64,000 nt of DNA, taken from contig NZ_AULB01000028.1 in NCBI RefSeq assembly GCF_000425065.1, positions 1-64,000 on the forward strand, given 5' to 3'. The position numbers and the translations under genes are program-made. Shown here in pieces: positions 1-12,200 of this stretch. How positions within the stretch are numbered: position 1 is the first letter of the stretch; each line of letters opens with the position of its first letter. The stretch is from Actinomadura rifamycini DSM 43936 (GTDB lineage Bacteria; Actinomycetota; Actinomycetes; Streptosporangiales; Streptosporangiaceae). Under the pieces are notes generated by a model. It worked only from the letters and a program-made list of their open reading frames with translations. It was not told the origin of the DNA and did not search any database.

Positions 1-3000
1 TCGGCGAGTTCGGCGACCAGGGCGTCGACGCCGTCGGCGTCCGGGCCCCGGCGGCTGGCCAGCAGCAGGTGCCGGACGCCGTGCCGGGCGACCAGGTGGC
101 GGGCGACGACGCCGCCCAGCGAGCCGGTGCCGCCGGTGACCAGGACCGTCCCGTCCGGGCGGAACACGGCGGGCGCGTCCGGGGCCTCCCCGGCGGCCCG
201 CGCCAGGCGGGGCGCGGACCAGGTCCCGCCGCGGACCGCGAGCTGCGGCTCGCCGCAGGCCAGCGCCGTCCCCAGCAGCGGCCCCGCGTCCCCGAGCGGG
301 TCGCCCGCGGGGTCGCGGTCCAGCAGGACGATCCGGTCCGGGTTCTCGGCCTGGGCGGCGCGGACGAGGCCCCACACCGCCGCGCCGGCGGCGTCGGCCA
401 CCGCGCCGTCCCCGGCGGGCACCGCGCCCCGGGTCAGCACCACCAGCCGCGCGTCCGCGGCGCCGGCGCCGTCCAGCCAGCGCTGCAGGACCTCCAGCAC
501 CCGCGCGGTCAGCGCCAGGGGCGCGCCCGCTCCGCCGGAGGCGTCCAGGACGGTCACCGCGGGCGCGTCCGGCGGCAGCGCGGCCACGTCGTCGGCGGTG
601 GCGACCGGCGTCCACGGCGGCGCGTCCGCCCGCGGCGCCGGGGGCACCTCGGTCCACTCCACCCCGAACAGCGCGTCGCCGCCCGCGGCCGCGGCCGTCT
701 CCAGCTGGTCGTCGGACACCGGCAGCGACACCAGCGAATCCATGGTCAGCACCGGGCCGCCGGTCTCGTCGGCGGCCTGGAACGACAGCGCGTCCGTCCC
801 GCACGGCGCGACCCGCACCCGCATCGCGGACGCGCCGACGGCGTGCAGCACCAGCCCGTTCCACGCGAACGGCAGCACCCGGCGGTCGTCGCCGGGGTCG
901 GCGAAGGCGTTCGTGTGCAGCGCCGCGTCCAGCAGCGCGGGGTGGACGCCGAAGCGGCCGGCGTCCTCCCGGTGCTCGCCGGGCAGGGCGACCTCGGCGA
1001 ACACCTCCTCGCCGCGCCGCCACACCGCCCGCAGGCCCTGGAACGCCGGGCCGTAGGCGTAGCCGCGCTCCACCAGGTCGGGGTAGAAGCCGGTGATCTC
1101 GACCGGCTCCGCGCCGGGCGGCGGCCAGGCCGTGAAGTCGAACTGCGTCTCCCTGGGGCGGGACGTGTCCGACAGCAGGCCGGTGGCGTGCCGCGTCCAC
1201 GTGTCCTCGCCGGAGTCCTCGCGCAGGGAGTACACGTCCACCGTGCGCGCGCCGGTGCCGGTCGGTCCGCCGACCGCGACCTGGAGGCGGACCCCGCCCT
1301 GCTCGGGCAGCACCAGCGGCGCCTCGATCACGAGCTCGTCCAGGACGCCGTAGCCGAACTCGTCGCCCGCCCGCACCGCGAGGTCGACGTACACCGTGCC
1401 GGGGATGAGCACGGCGCCGCCGATGGCGTGGTCGGCGAGCCAGGGGTGCGTCCGCAGCGACAGCCGCGAGGTGAACACCAGCCCGTCCGACTGCGGCAGC
1501 GGCACCACCGCGCCCAGCAGCGGATGGTCGGCGCCGGTCAGCCCCAGCGACGCCGCGTCGGTCGCCGAGTCGCCGAGCCGGAGCCAGTAGTGCCGGTGGT
1601 CGAACGCGTACGTCGGCAGGTCCACGTGCCGGGACGTCGCGCCCGCGGGCAGGATCGCGGGCCAGTCCAGCGCGACGCCGCGCACGAACAGTTCGGCCAT
1701 CGAGGTCAGCAGCCGCCGCAGGCCGCCGTCGTCGCGGCGCAGCGACCCGGTCACCACGACGTCGGCGTCGGTCCCGTCCACGATCTCGCTGATCGGCTGG
1801 ACCAGGACCGGGTGGGCGCTGACCTCGACGAACACGCCGTGGCCCTGGTCGAGCAGGTCGGTGACGGCAGGCCCGAACCGGACCCGGTTGCGCAGGTTCC
1901 GGTACCAGTAGCCGCCGTCGACGACCCCGGCCTCCTCGATCCACTCGCCGGTCACCGTCGAGTAGAACGGCACCGCCGGGGCCTGCGCCTCGATGCCCGC
2001 GAGCGCCTCGTCGAGGGTGCCGCGGACGTCCTCGACGTGGCGGCTGTGGGACGCGTAGTCCACGGCGACCCGCCGCACGCGGACGCCCTGCTCGTCGAGC
2101 ACGTCCAGCGCCTCGTCGAGCGCCCGGGCGTCGCCCGCGATCACGACGGAGGAGGGCCCGTTCACGGCCGCGACCTCGACGCGGTCCGCCCACGGCTCCA
2201 GGCGGGCGGTCGCGTCGTCCTCGCTCAGCGCGACCGACGCCATGCCGCCGCGCCCGGACAGCTCGGCGGCGATGGCCTGGCTTCGCAGCGCCACGACTCG
2301 CGCGGCGTCGTCCAGAGACAGCGCGCCCGCGACGCACGCGGCTGCGATCTCGCCCTGGGAGTGCCCCACCACGGCGTCGGGCTGGACGCCGACCGACTGC
2401 CACACCGCCGCCAGGCCGATCATGAACGCGAAGCTCGCGGGCTGGAGGACGTCGACCCGATCCAGGAAACCCGGCTCGGTGTCGCCGCGCAGGACGTCCG
2501 TCAGCGACCAGTCCACCCACCGCTCCAGCGCGGCGGCACATTCGGCGATCCGGTCGGCGAACACCGGGGACGACTCCAGCAGTTCCCGGCCCATGCCGAC
2601 CCACTGCGTGCCCTGCCCCGGGAAGACCCACACGACCTTGCCCGGCGCACCGGAAGCCCCGGGGGACGCGACCAGACCGGACGCGTTCTCCCCGCGCGCC
2701 AACGCGTCCAGCGCGTCCAGGGCCTCCTCGCGGGAGTCCGCGACCACGACCGCGCGCTCGTGCAGCACCGAACGGCCCGCCGCCAGCGCCCCGGCCACGG
2801 CCGCCGGCGGGACGTCCTCCGCGTCGCGGAGGAACGCCGCGAGGCGCTCCGCCTGGCCGGCCAGGGACGCGGCGGTCCCGGCCGAGACCACCAGCGGCAC
2901 CGCCCCGCCCGGCACGCCGTCCGCCGCCTCGGGCGCGGCCTCCTCGGCGGGCGCCTCCTCGACGATGAGGTGCGCGTTCGTCCCGCTGGCGCCGAACGAC

Positions 3001-4334
3001 GACACGCCCGCCCGGCGCGGACGCCCGGCGGGGGACCAACCCCGGGGCTCGGTCAGCAGCCGGACCGCCCCCGAGGACCAGTCGACCTGCGGGCTCGGCG
3101 CGTCCACGTGCAGGGTCGCGGGCAGCTCCCCGTGCCGGAGCGCCTGCACCATCTTGATCACCCCGGCGACACCGGACGCCCCCTGGGTGTGGCCGATGAC
3201 GGACTTCACCGAGCCGAGCCACAGCGGCTCCTCGGGGTCCCGGTCCTTGCCGTAGGTGGCCAGGAGCGCCTGCGCCTCGATCGGGTCGCCGAGCACGGTG
3301 CCGGTGCCGTGGCCGTCCACGGCGTCGACGTCGGACGGGGCCAGGCCGGCGCTGTCGAGCGCCTTGCGGATCACCCGCTGCTGCGACGGGCCGTTCGGCG
3401 CCGTCAAACCGTTCGACGCGCCGTCCTGGTTCACGGCCGAGCCGCGGATCACGGCCAGCACCCGGTGCCCGCGCTCCCGCGCCACCGACAGCCGCTCCAG
3501 CAGCAGGACGCCCACGCCCTCGGCCCAGCCGGAGCCGTCCGCGCACGCCGCGTAGGACTTGCAGCGCCCGTCGAACGCCAGCGCCCGCTGCCGCGCGAAG
3601 CCGACGAACCCGCCGGGCGTCGCCATCACCGTCGCGCCGCCCGCCAGCGCCATCGAGCACTCGCCCCGGCGCAGCGCCTGCGCGGCGAGGTGGATCGCCA
3701 CCAGGGACGACGAGCACATCGTGTCGACGGTCACCGCCGGGCCCTCCAGGCCGAGCGCGTAGGCGACCCGGCCGGACGCGACGCCGCCCGCGGTGCCGAG
3801 GGCGCGCTCCAGGCTCATGAAGTCCTCGAACCCGCTCAGGTCGGGCGCGTAGTCCTGGTGGACGACGCCGGCGAACACGCCGACGTCGGTGCCGCGCAGC
3901 GAGTCGGGGGCGATGCCGGCGCGTTCGAGGGTCTCCCAGGAGACCTCCAGCAGCTGCCGCTGCTGCGGGTCCATCGCCAGCGCCTCGCGCGGCGAGATCC
4001 CGAAGAACCCGGCGTCGAACTGCGCCGCGTCGTGCAGGAACGCCCCCTCCCGCACGTACGTCGTGCCGGGGTTGTCGGGGTCCGGGTGGTAGAGGCCCTC
4101 GAGGTCCCAGCCCCGGTCGTCGGGGAAGCCGGTGTAGACGTCGGTGCCTTCGGACACCACCCGCCAGAAGTCCTCCGGGCCCCGGATGCCGCCCGCGTAC
4201 CGGCACGCCATGGAGACGATCGCGATGGGCTCCGCCGCCGCGGCGGCGAGGTCGTCGTTCTCCTGCCGGAGCCGCGCGTTCTCCTTCAGCGAGGCACGCA
4301 GTGCCTCGACGACCTGCTCGTCTGGCGCCGACAT
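1..4334 (-). CDS. Type I modular polyketide synthase, first module (partial, runs off left edge)
   Basis: Second PKS of the cluster; 1444 complete codons are visible. It starts with a short coiled-coil docking segment (residues 1-40, many Glu/Leu/Arg), then KS (Cys207 in VDTMCSSS, followed by HGTGT and KSNIGH type motifs), AT (active Ser659 in GHSQG, YASH at 760-763, the signature of methylmalonyl-CoA selection), an intact DH (His969 in HxxxGxxxxP, later HPALLDAALH), and the beginning of a KR (nucleotide motif TGGTGSLGG near residue 1394). The predicted product of this module is an alpha-methyl enoyl unit. ATG at 4334 has AGGAG four bases upstream and lies 31 nt after the stop of the preceding PKS; an in-frame ATG at 4358 has no such site. 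The KS has Met before the catalytic Cys where Ala is usual. The arrangement fits the first module of a RifB-like protein, by inference. Confidence 0.95.
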   Translation of the reverse strand, partial: MSAPDEQVVEALRASLKENARLRQENDDLAAAAAEPIAIVSMACRYAGGIRGPEDFWRVVSEGTDVYTGFPDDRGWDLEGLYHPDPDNPGTTYVREGAFLHDAAQFDAGFFGISPREALAMDPQQRQLLEVSWETLERAGIAPDSLRGTDVGVFAGVVHQDYAPDLSGFEDFMSLERALGTAGGVASGRVAYALGLEGPAVTVDTMCSSSLVAIHLAAQALRRGECSMALAGGATVMATPGGFVGFARQRALAFDGRCKSYAACADGSGWAEGVGVLLLERLSVARERGHRVLAVIRGSAVNQDGASNGLTAPNGPSQQRVIRKALDSAGLAPSDVDAVDGHGTGTVLGDPIEAQALLATYGKDRDPEEPLWLGSVKSVIGHTQGASGVAGVIKMVQALRHGELPATLHVDAPSPQVDWSSGAVRLLTEPRGWSPAGRPRRAGVSSFGASGTNAHLIVEEAPAEEAAPEAADGVPGGAVPLVVSAGTAASLAGQAERLAAFLRDAEDVPPAAVAGALAAGRSVLHERAVVVADSREEALDALDALARGENASGLVASPGASGAPGKVVWVFPGQGTQWVGMGRELLESSPVFADRIAECAAALERWVDWSLTDVLRGDTEPGFLDRVDVLQPASFAFMIGLAAVWQSVGVQPDAVVGHSQGEIAAACVAGALSLDDAARVVALRSQAIAAELSGRGGMASVALSEDDATARLEPWADRVEVAAVNGPSSVVIAGDARALDEALDVLDEQGVRVRRVAVDYASHSRHVEDVRGTLDEALAGIEAQAPAVPFYSTVTGEWIEEAGVVDGGYWYRNLRNRVRFGPAVTDLLDQGHGVFVEVSAHPVLVQPISEIVDGTDADVVVTGSLRRDDGGLRRLLTSMAELFVRGVALDWPAILPAGATSRHVDLPTYAFDHRHYWLRLGDSATDAASLGLTGADHPLLGAVVPLPQSDGLVFTSRLSLRTHPWLADHAIGGAVLIPGTVYVDLAVRAGDEFGYGVLDELVIEAPLVLPEQGGVRLQVAVGGPTGTGARTVDVYSLREDSGEDTWTRHATGLLSDTSRPRETQFDFTAWPPPGAEPVEITGFYPDLVERGYAYGPAFQGLRAVWRRGEEVFAEVALPGEHREDAGRFGVHPALLDAALHTNAFADPGDDRRVLPFAWNGLVLHAVGASAMRVRVAPCGTDALSFQAADETGGPVLTMDSLVSLPVSDDQLETAAAAGGDALFGVEWTEVPPAPRADAPPWTPVATADDVAALPPDAPAVTVLDASGGAGAPLALTARVLEVLQRWLDGAGAADARLVVLTRGAVPAGDGAVADAAGAAVWGLVRAAQAENPDRIVLLDRDPAGDPLGDAGPLLGTALACGEPQLAVRGGTWSAPRLARAAGEAPDAPAVFRPDGTVLVTGGTGSLGGVVARHLVARHGVRHLLLASRRGPDADGVDALVAELA

Positions 4335-4364
4335 AACTCTCCTCGGGTCGTTCTCCATCGGTGT

Positions 4365-7300
4365 TCAGCCCGTCCCGCCGAGGGCCCGCTGCACGAGGCC
4401 GGCGACGTCCAGTTCGTCGATCGCTTCCGCGTCGCCCGCGCTCCCGGGCGCGGCGGTCGGCGGCGGCTCGCCCGCGCCGTCGCCGTCCGCGGGGTCCGGC
4501 TCGGCGAGGGCGAGCAGCGCGTCGAGCACGCCCGCCTCCCGGAACCGGGCGAGCGGCACGGTCGCCAGCACCCCCCGGAGCTCCTCCTCGCGGCCGTCCG
4601 GGCCGTCGTCGGGCTCCCGGAGGAGTTCCGCGCGCAGGTGGCCGACCAGCGCCTCGGGGGTCGGATAGTCGAAGATCAGCGTCGCGGGCAGCCGCAGCCC
4701 GGTCGCCGCGAGCAGGCTGTTGCGCAGGTTGACGGCGGCCAGCGAGTCGAAGCCGGCCTCCTGGAACGCCTGGCGCGGGCCGACGCCCTCGACGTCGCCG
4801 TGGCCGAGGACCGTCGAGGCGTGCTTGCGGACCAGCCGGAGCAGGACGCGGTTCTGCTCGGCGTCCGGCACCCCGCGCAGCGACTCCGCGAGGGACGCGG
4901 CGGCGTCGCCGTCCTCGCCGTCCGGCTGGGCCGCGCGGAGCGCCGCCCGCGCCTCCGGCAGGTCGGCGAACAGCGGGCTGGGCCGGACCGACGTGAACGC
5001 GGGGATGAAGGCGTCCCAGTCCATGTCGACCACGGTCACGGACTTCTCGTTGCCCTCCGCCGCCTGCGCGAACGCGGTGACCGCGAGCTTCGGCGCCATG
5101 GGCAGCACGCCGCGGCGCCGCAGCTGGACGAGCGTCGCCTCGTCCATCCCGACCCCGACCTCGTCGAGGGCGCCCCAGGCGATCGAGGTGGCCCGCCCGC
5201 CCCGGGCGCGGCGCCGCTCGACGAGCGCGTCGAGGACGGCGTTCGCCGCGCCCGACGGGCCCTGGCCGCCGCCGCCCCACACGCCGGCGATCGAGGAGAA
5301 GACGACGAACGCGTCGAGCGGCGTGTCCGCGAACCGCTCGTCCAGCCACACGGCGGTGTCCACCTTGGCCGCGAAGACCTCGGCGAGGTCGCGCTCACCG
5401 GTGTCGTCCACGGTGCCGGTCCGGGCGATGTCGGCGGTGTGGACGACGGCCGTGAGCGGAGGCCGGTCCGGGTCGTCCGGGACGTCCGGGGCGACCAGCC
5501 GCGCGATCGCGTCGCGGTCGGCGTCGGCGCAGGACTCGACGGCGACGTCCAGCCCCATCCCGGCCAGTGCGTCCCGCAGCTCCGGCACGCAGCCGTCCGG
5601 CGCGGCCGCGGTGGTGGTGACGACGAGCCGCTCCGCGCCGGCGAGCGCGAGCCACCCGGCGGCGTGCCGGCCGAGGCCCTCCGCGCCGCCGGTGACCAGG
5701 ACCGTGCCGCGCGGCCGCCAGCGGTCCCCCGCGGGCTCCGGCACGGGCCTGCGGACGAGCCGCCGGCAGTAGACGCCGGAGCGCCGGACCGCGAGCTGGT
5801 CCTCGCCGGCGGCGCCGGACAGCACGCCGAGGAGGGCCCGCACCGCGCGCCGGTCGACCGTCGCGGGCAGGTCCACCAGCCCGCCCCACCGGTCGAGGCG
5901 CTCCAGCGCGGCGGCCCGGCCGAGCCCCCACACCGCCGCCTGGGCCGGTGCGGTGACGGCGTCCTGGATGCCGATGTTCACCGCGCCCCGGGTCACGCAC
6001 CACAGCGGCGCGGAGGCGCCGGCGTCGCCCAGGGCCTGGACGAGCGCGAGCGCCGTCGCGGCGCACTCGGCCGGGGCCGCGGCGCCGCGGTCGAGCGCGA
6101 GCAGGGACAGCACCCCGTCGACGTCGTGCCCGGCCAGGACGTCGCGCAGGCGTTCGGCGAGCCGCTCGCGGGTGCGGTCGCCGCCGCCGACCTCCAGCAG
6201 GACCGTGCCGAGTCCCTGCCCGGTCAGCTCGGCGAGGAGGCCGTCGTCCGGCTCGTCGCCGGCCGGGCTCGCCGGGGCGACCACCAGCCACCGGCCGCCC
6301 GGCACGCCCGCGGCGTCGCGGTCGAGCGGCTTCCAGGTGACGTGGTAGCGGAGCCGCTCCGCGTCCGAACGCTCCCGGCGCTTCTCCCGCCAGCCGGCGA
6401 GCACCGGGACGAGGTCGCGCAGCGCCCCGCGCTGCTCGGCGGACGCCAGTTCCAGCAGGTCGGCCAGGGAGTCGGCGTCGGTCTTCTCGACCGCCGACCA
6501 GAAGTCGGCGTCGGCGCCTCCGGCGGCCTCGCCCTCGACGGCCGCGGCGTCCGCCTCGTCCAGCCAGTAGTGGCGGCGGTCGAAGGCGTAGGTGGGGAGG
6601 TCGACCCGTCCGGGCGCGGGCGGCAGGACGGACGTCCAGTCGATGGGGACGCCGCGGACGAACAGTTCGGCCATCGAGGCCAGCAGGCGGCGCGGGCCGC
6701 CGTCGTCGCGCCGCAGCGACCCGACGACGAGGGCGTCGGTGTCGCGGCCGTCGGCGATCTCGCTGATGGGCTGGAGCAGGACGGGGTGGGCGCTGATCTC
6801 GACGAACACGCCGTGGCCTTCGTCGGCCAGCGCCGCCACGGCCGGAGCGAAACCGACCCGGTTGCGAAGGTTCCGGTACCAGTAGCCGCCGTCGACCACC
6901 CCGGCCTCTGTGATCCACTCGCCCAGCACCGTCGAAAAGAACGGGACCGCCGGTGCTCGGGCATCGATCCCGGCGAGGGCCTCGGCGAGGGTGTCCTCGA
7001 TGTCCTCCACGTGGCGGCTGTGGGACGCGTAGTCCACGGCGACCCTCCGCACGCGGACGCCGTCGGCGGCCAGCGCCTCGACCGCTTCGTCGAGCGCGTC
7101 GGCGTCCCCGGCGATCACCACCGACACGGGGCTGTTGACCGCCGCGACCTCGACGCGGCCCGCCCACCGCTCCAGGCGGGCGGTCGCGTCCGCCTCCGAC
7201 AGCGCGACCGATGCCATCCCGCCGCGTCCGGACAGCTCCGCCGCGATGGCCTGGCTTCGCAAGGCCACGACTCGCGCTGCATCGTCCAGCGACAGTGCGC

Positions 7301-9200
7301 CCGCGACGCACGCGGCGGCGATCTCGCCTTGCGAGTGCCCCACCACGGCGTCCGGTCGCACGCCTGCCGACTCCCACACCGCCGCCAAGCCGATCATCAC
7401 CGCGAAGCTCGCGGGCTGGAGGACGTCGACCCGGTCCAGGAAGCCCGGCTCGGTGTCGCCGCGCAGGACGTCCGTCAGCGACCAGTCCACCCACCGCTCC
7501 AGCGCGGCGGCGCACTCGGCGACCCGCTTGGCGAACACCGGCGAGTCGTCCAGCAGTTCGCGGCCCATGCCGACCCACTGCGAACCCTGCCCCGGGAACA
7601 CCCAGGCCAGCCTTCCCGGCACGTCCACGGTGCCGGTCACCAGGCCGGGCGCGTTCTCGCCGCGGGCGGCCGCGCCCAGCGCGGCGACGGCCTCCTCGCG
7701 GGTGCCCGCCACCGCGACCGCCCGCCGCGCCAGCGTCGCCCGGGACGACAGCAGGGTCCCGGCCACGGCGGCGAGCGGCGTCCCGGCGGAGCCGTCGAGG
7801 AACGCCGCCAGCCGGCCGGCCTGCCCCGCCAGCGCACCCGCGCTCCCGGCCGAGACGACCAGCGGCACCACCCCGGTGTCCGGGGCGTCGGCCGCGCCGG
7901 ACGGCTCCTCGGCGGGGGCCTCCTCGATGATGAGGTGGGCGTTCGTCCCGCTGGCGCCGAAGGAGGACACGGCGGCCCGGCGCGGACGGCCGCCGCGGGG
8001 CCACGCGCGGGACTCCGTCAGCACCCGCACCGCACCCGACGACCAGTCCACCTGGGTCGTGGGCTCGTCCACGTGCAGGGTCGCGGGCAGCTCCCCGTGC
8101 CGCAGCGCCTGCACCATCTTGATCACGCCGGCGACGCCCGCGGCGGCCTGCGTGTGCCCGATGTTCGACTTCAGCGACCCCAGCCACAGGGGGTGCTCCG
8201 GGTCGCGGCCCTGCCCGTAGGTGGCGAGGAGCGCCTGCGCCTCGATCGGGTCGCCGAGGGCCGTGCCGGTGCCGTGCCCTTCGACGGCGTCCACGTCGAG
8301 GGGGCCGAGCCCGGCCTTGGCCAGCGCCGCGCGGATCACCCGCTGCTGCGACGGCCCGTTCGGCGCCGTCAGCCCGTTCGACGCGCCGTCCTGGTTCACC
8401 GCACTGCCGCGGATCACGGCCAGCACCTTGTGCCCGCGCTCCCGCGCGACCGACAGCCGCTCCAGCAGCAGGACGCCGACGCCCTCGGCCCAGCCGGTGC
8501 CGTCCGCGCCGTCCGCGTACGCCTTGCACCGGCCGTCGGCCGACAGCCCCCGCTGCCGCGAGAACTCCAGGAAGGCGTCCGGGCTCGCCATGACCGTCGC
8601 GCCGCCCGCCAGCGCCATCGAGCACTCGCCGGAGCGCAGCGCGTGGGCGGCCTGGTGGATCGCGACCAGCGAGGACGAGCACGCCGTGTCCACGGTGACC
8701 GCCGGGCCTTCGAGGCCGAACACGTACGACACCCGGCCCGACGCCACGCTCGACGCGGTGCCGGTCATCAGGTAGCCCTGGACGTCCTCGGGCACCTCGC
8801 GGAGCCGGGTCACGTAGTCGTGGTGGACGATGCCGGTGAACACGCCGACGTCGCTGCCGCGTACCGACAGCGGGTCGATGCCGGCCCGCTCCAGCGCCTC
8901 CCAGGACGTCTCCAGCAGCAGCCGCTGCTGCGGGTCCATCGCGAGCGCCTCGCGCGGCGAGATCCCGAACAGCCCGGCGTCGAACTGCGCGGCGTCGTAC
9001 AGGAACCCGCCCGAGCGGGTGTAGCTGGTGCCCGCGCGGGCGGGGTCCGGGTCGTACAGCCCCTCGACGTCCCAGCCGCGGTCCAGCGGGAAGCCGGAGA
9101 CGGCGTCCCGGCGCTCGGCCACCAGCCGCCACAGGTCCTCCGGACCGTCCACGCCGCCCGGCAGCCGCGCGCTCATCGCGACGATCGCGATCGGCTCGTC
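4365..9200 (-). other. PKS module 3: KS-AT(methylmalonyl)-KR(inactive)-ACP plus C-terminal docking tail
   Basis: KS has Cys4158 and AT has GHSQG and YASH (4708), predicting methylmalonyl-CoA. The KR has a proper TGGAEGLG nucleotide motif and Ser in FSSIAG, but the catalytic Tyr is replaced by Ser5300 (QGPSGAAN where QGxYAAAN is usual), so it should not reduce. ACP Ser5470 is in GFDSL. The end of the protein has a helical tail (IDELDVAGLVQRALG) of the type that docks to the N-terminal coiled coil of the next PKS. Confidence 0.85.
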
Positions 9201-12200
9201 GGCGTCGCGGACCGCCGCCGGGACGGCCCGCGGCGCCGCGCGCTCGCCGAGCAGTTCGGCGCGCAGGTGCTCGGCGAGCCGCGCGGGCGTGGGGTGGTCG
9301 AAGACCAGGGTGCTGGGCAGGTCCACCCCGGTGAAGTCGCGCAGCCGGTTGCGCAGCTTGACCGCGCCGAGGGAGTCGAAGCCGAGGCTGCGGAACGAGC
9401 GGTCCTCCTCGAAGCCGTCCTGGCCGCCGTGCCCGAGCACCACCGCGGTGCTCTCCCGGACCAGGTCCAGCACGGCCCGGAACCGGTCGGCGTCCGGCAG
9501 CCCGGCCAGCCGGTCCGCCATCGTGCCGCCCGCGCCGTTCGACCGCGCCGCCGCGCGCCGGTCGAGCGGCACCGGCCGGACGTGCCGTGCACGGTCCGCC
9601 GGGTCCGCCGGTTCCGCGGGTGCGCCGGTGGGGGCGGCGAAGGTCACCGGGCCCATGGCCGCGACGGGGGCGCCCGCCGCGTCCGCGAACTCCAGCAGCG
9701 GGCCGCCGTCCCCCGCCGGGGTGATCCGCAGCCGCAGCGCGGTCGCGCGCTCGGCGAACACCGCCAGGCGGGCGCAGGACGCCAGGTCGCCGCCGCCGTC
9801 GCCCGCCGCGGCGCGCAGCGCGGCGTCGACGAGCAGCGGGTGCAGGACGAACGCGCCGTCCCGCCCGGCCGCGTCGTCCGGCAGCGCGAGTTCGGTGAGG
9901 CCGGCCGCGTCCCGCAGGTCGAAGGCCGGTTCGGGCAGCCCGGGGACCAGCACGGCCCCGGCGCGGCGGGTCCACGGCCCGCGCCCGCGACCGGCGGGCC
10001 GGGTGTGGACGGCCGCGCGGCGGCGGCCGTCCGGTCCGGGCCCGTCCACCGTCACCCGCACGTCGAGGCGACCGGGTTCCGGCGGTGCCGGCGGCGCCTC
10101 GACGGCGACCTGTTCGAGGGCGCCGCAGCCCGCTTCGGCGCCCGCCCGCACGAGCACCTCCAGCAGCACGGCGGCCGGGTGCCCGGTGCCGTCCGGCGCC
10201 GGGAGCCGCCCGGTGAGGACGACGCCGCCGGTGCCCGGCACCTCGACCACCGCGTCGAGCAGCGGGTGCGGGACGCCGAGCCGGTCCGCGCCGCCCGCCG
10301 CCGGGCCGGCCTCGACCCAGTAGCGGCGGTGCTGGAACGCGTAGGTGGGCAGCTCGGGCCCGACCTCCGCCGCCGGACGGCCGAGCACCGCCGCCCAGTC
10401 GACGGACGAGCCGCGCACGTGCAGGCCCGCCAGCGCGGTCAGGACGTCGGCGGCCTCGGCGCCGTTCCTGCGCAGGGTCGCCAGGCAGCTCCGCTCCTCC
10501 CCGCCCAGCGTGCCGAGCGCCATCGCGGCGAGGGACCCGCCGGGCCCCAGTTCGAGGAACGTCGCCGCGCCCCGGTCGCGCAGCGCGGTGACCGCGTCGG
10601 CGAACCGGACCGCGCCGCGCGCCTGGTCGGCCCAGTAGTCCGGCGTGCCGAACGTCCCGTCCTCCATCACCCGGCCGGTCAGCGTGGACACGATCGGCAG
10701 GTCGCCGGGGCGGACCGGCAGGCCGGCCAGGACGGTGCGGAACTCCGCCAGCGCGGGTTCCATGAGCGGCGAGTGGAAGGCGTGGCTGACCGGCAGCCGC
10801 CGCGTCTTGCGGCCGCGTCCGGCCAGTTCCGCGGCGGCGGCGAGCACCGCGCCCTCCGCGCCGGACAGGACCACCGCGTCGGGCCCGTTCACCGCCGCGA
10901 CGCACGCCGCGCCGCCGCCGGTCCGGGCGAGCAGCTCGGCCGCCTCGGCCTCGGTCGCCTGGACCGCGACCATCGCGCCGCCCGCGGGCAGGTCCTGCAT
11001 CAGCCGGCCGCGCGCCGCGACCAGCGCCGCCGCCTCCTCCAGGTCGAGCATTCCGGAGACGTGCGCGGCGGTGATCTCACCGATCGAGTGCCCGGCCAGC
11101 AGGTCCGGCCGCACGCCCCACGACTCGAACAGCCGGAACAGCGCCGTCTCCAGGGCGAACAGGGCCCCCTGCGTGTACATGGTGCGGTCGAGCAGGTCGC
11201 CGTCCGGCGCGAACACCGCCTCGCGCAGCGGACGTTCCGCGTGCCCGCGCAGGTGCCCGTCCACGGCCGCGCACGCGGCGGCGAAGGCGTCCCGGAAGAC
11301 CGGGAACGCGGCGGCGAGCCCGCGGCCCATGCCCGCCCACTGGCCGCCCTGCCCGGTGAACAGGAACGCCAGCTTGCCGTCGACCGGGGAGCCCGACACG
11401 ACCGCGGCCGGCTCGGTGCCGCTCCCGTACGCGGCCAGGTCCGCGGCGGCGCGGTCCCGGTCGGGTGCCACGACCACGGCGCGGTGGTCGAGGTGGGCCC
11501 GCGCGGTGCCGAGCGCGTGGGCGGCGTCGGCGAGGCGCACGTCCGGACGGTCGTCCAGGAAGCGCGCGACGCGGCCCGCCTGGCCGCGGAGCCCGGCCGG
11601 TGTCCGTCCCGACACCGGCAGCGGAACGGGGACGTCCGCCGCCTCCGGCGCGGGCTCCGGCCTGTCGGGCGACGGTTCGCCGCGCGTCGGCTCGTCGGGG
11701 GCGGCCTCCAGGATGACGTGCGCGTTGGTGCCGCCGATCCCGAACGACGACACGCCCGCCCGGCGCGGCCGCCCGTCCCGCGGCCACGCGCGGGCCTCGG
11801 TCAGCAGCTCCACGGCGCCCGCCGACCAGTCCACCTTGGACGACGGACGGTCCACGTGCAGCGTCCGGGGCAGCACGCCGTGCCGCATCGCCATGACCAT
11901 CTTGATCACGCCGGCGGCGCCCGCCGCGGCCTGCGCGTGCCCGATGTTCGACTTCACCGACCCCAGCCACAGCGGCTTCCCGGGCTCGCGGCCCTGCCCG
12001 TAGGCGGCGAGCAGCGCCTGCGCCTCGATCGGGTCGCCGAGCACGGTGCCGGTGCCGTGCGCCTCGACGGCGTCGACGTCGGACGGGGCCAGGCCGGCGC
12101 TGTCGAGCGCCCTGCGGATCACCCGCTGCTGCGACGGCCCGTTCGGCGCCGTCAGCCCGTTCGACGCGCCGTCCTGGTTCACCGCCGAGCCGCGGACGAC

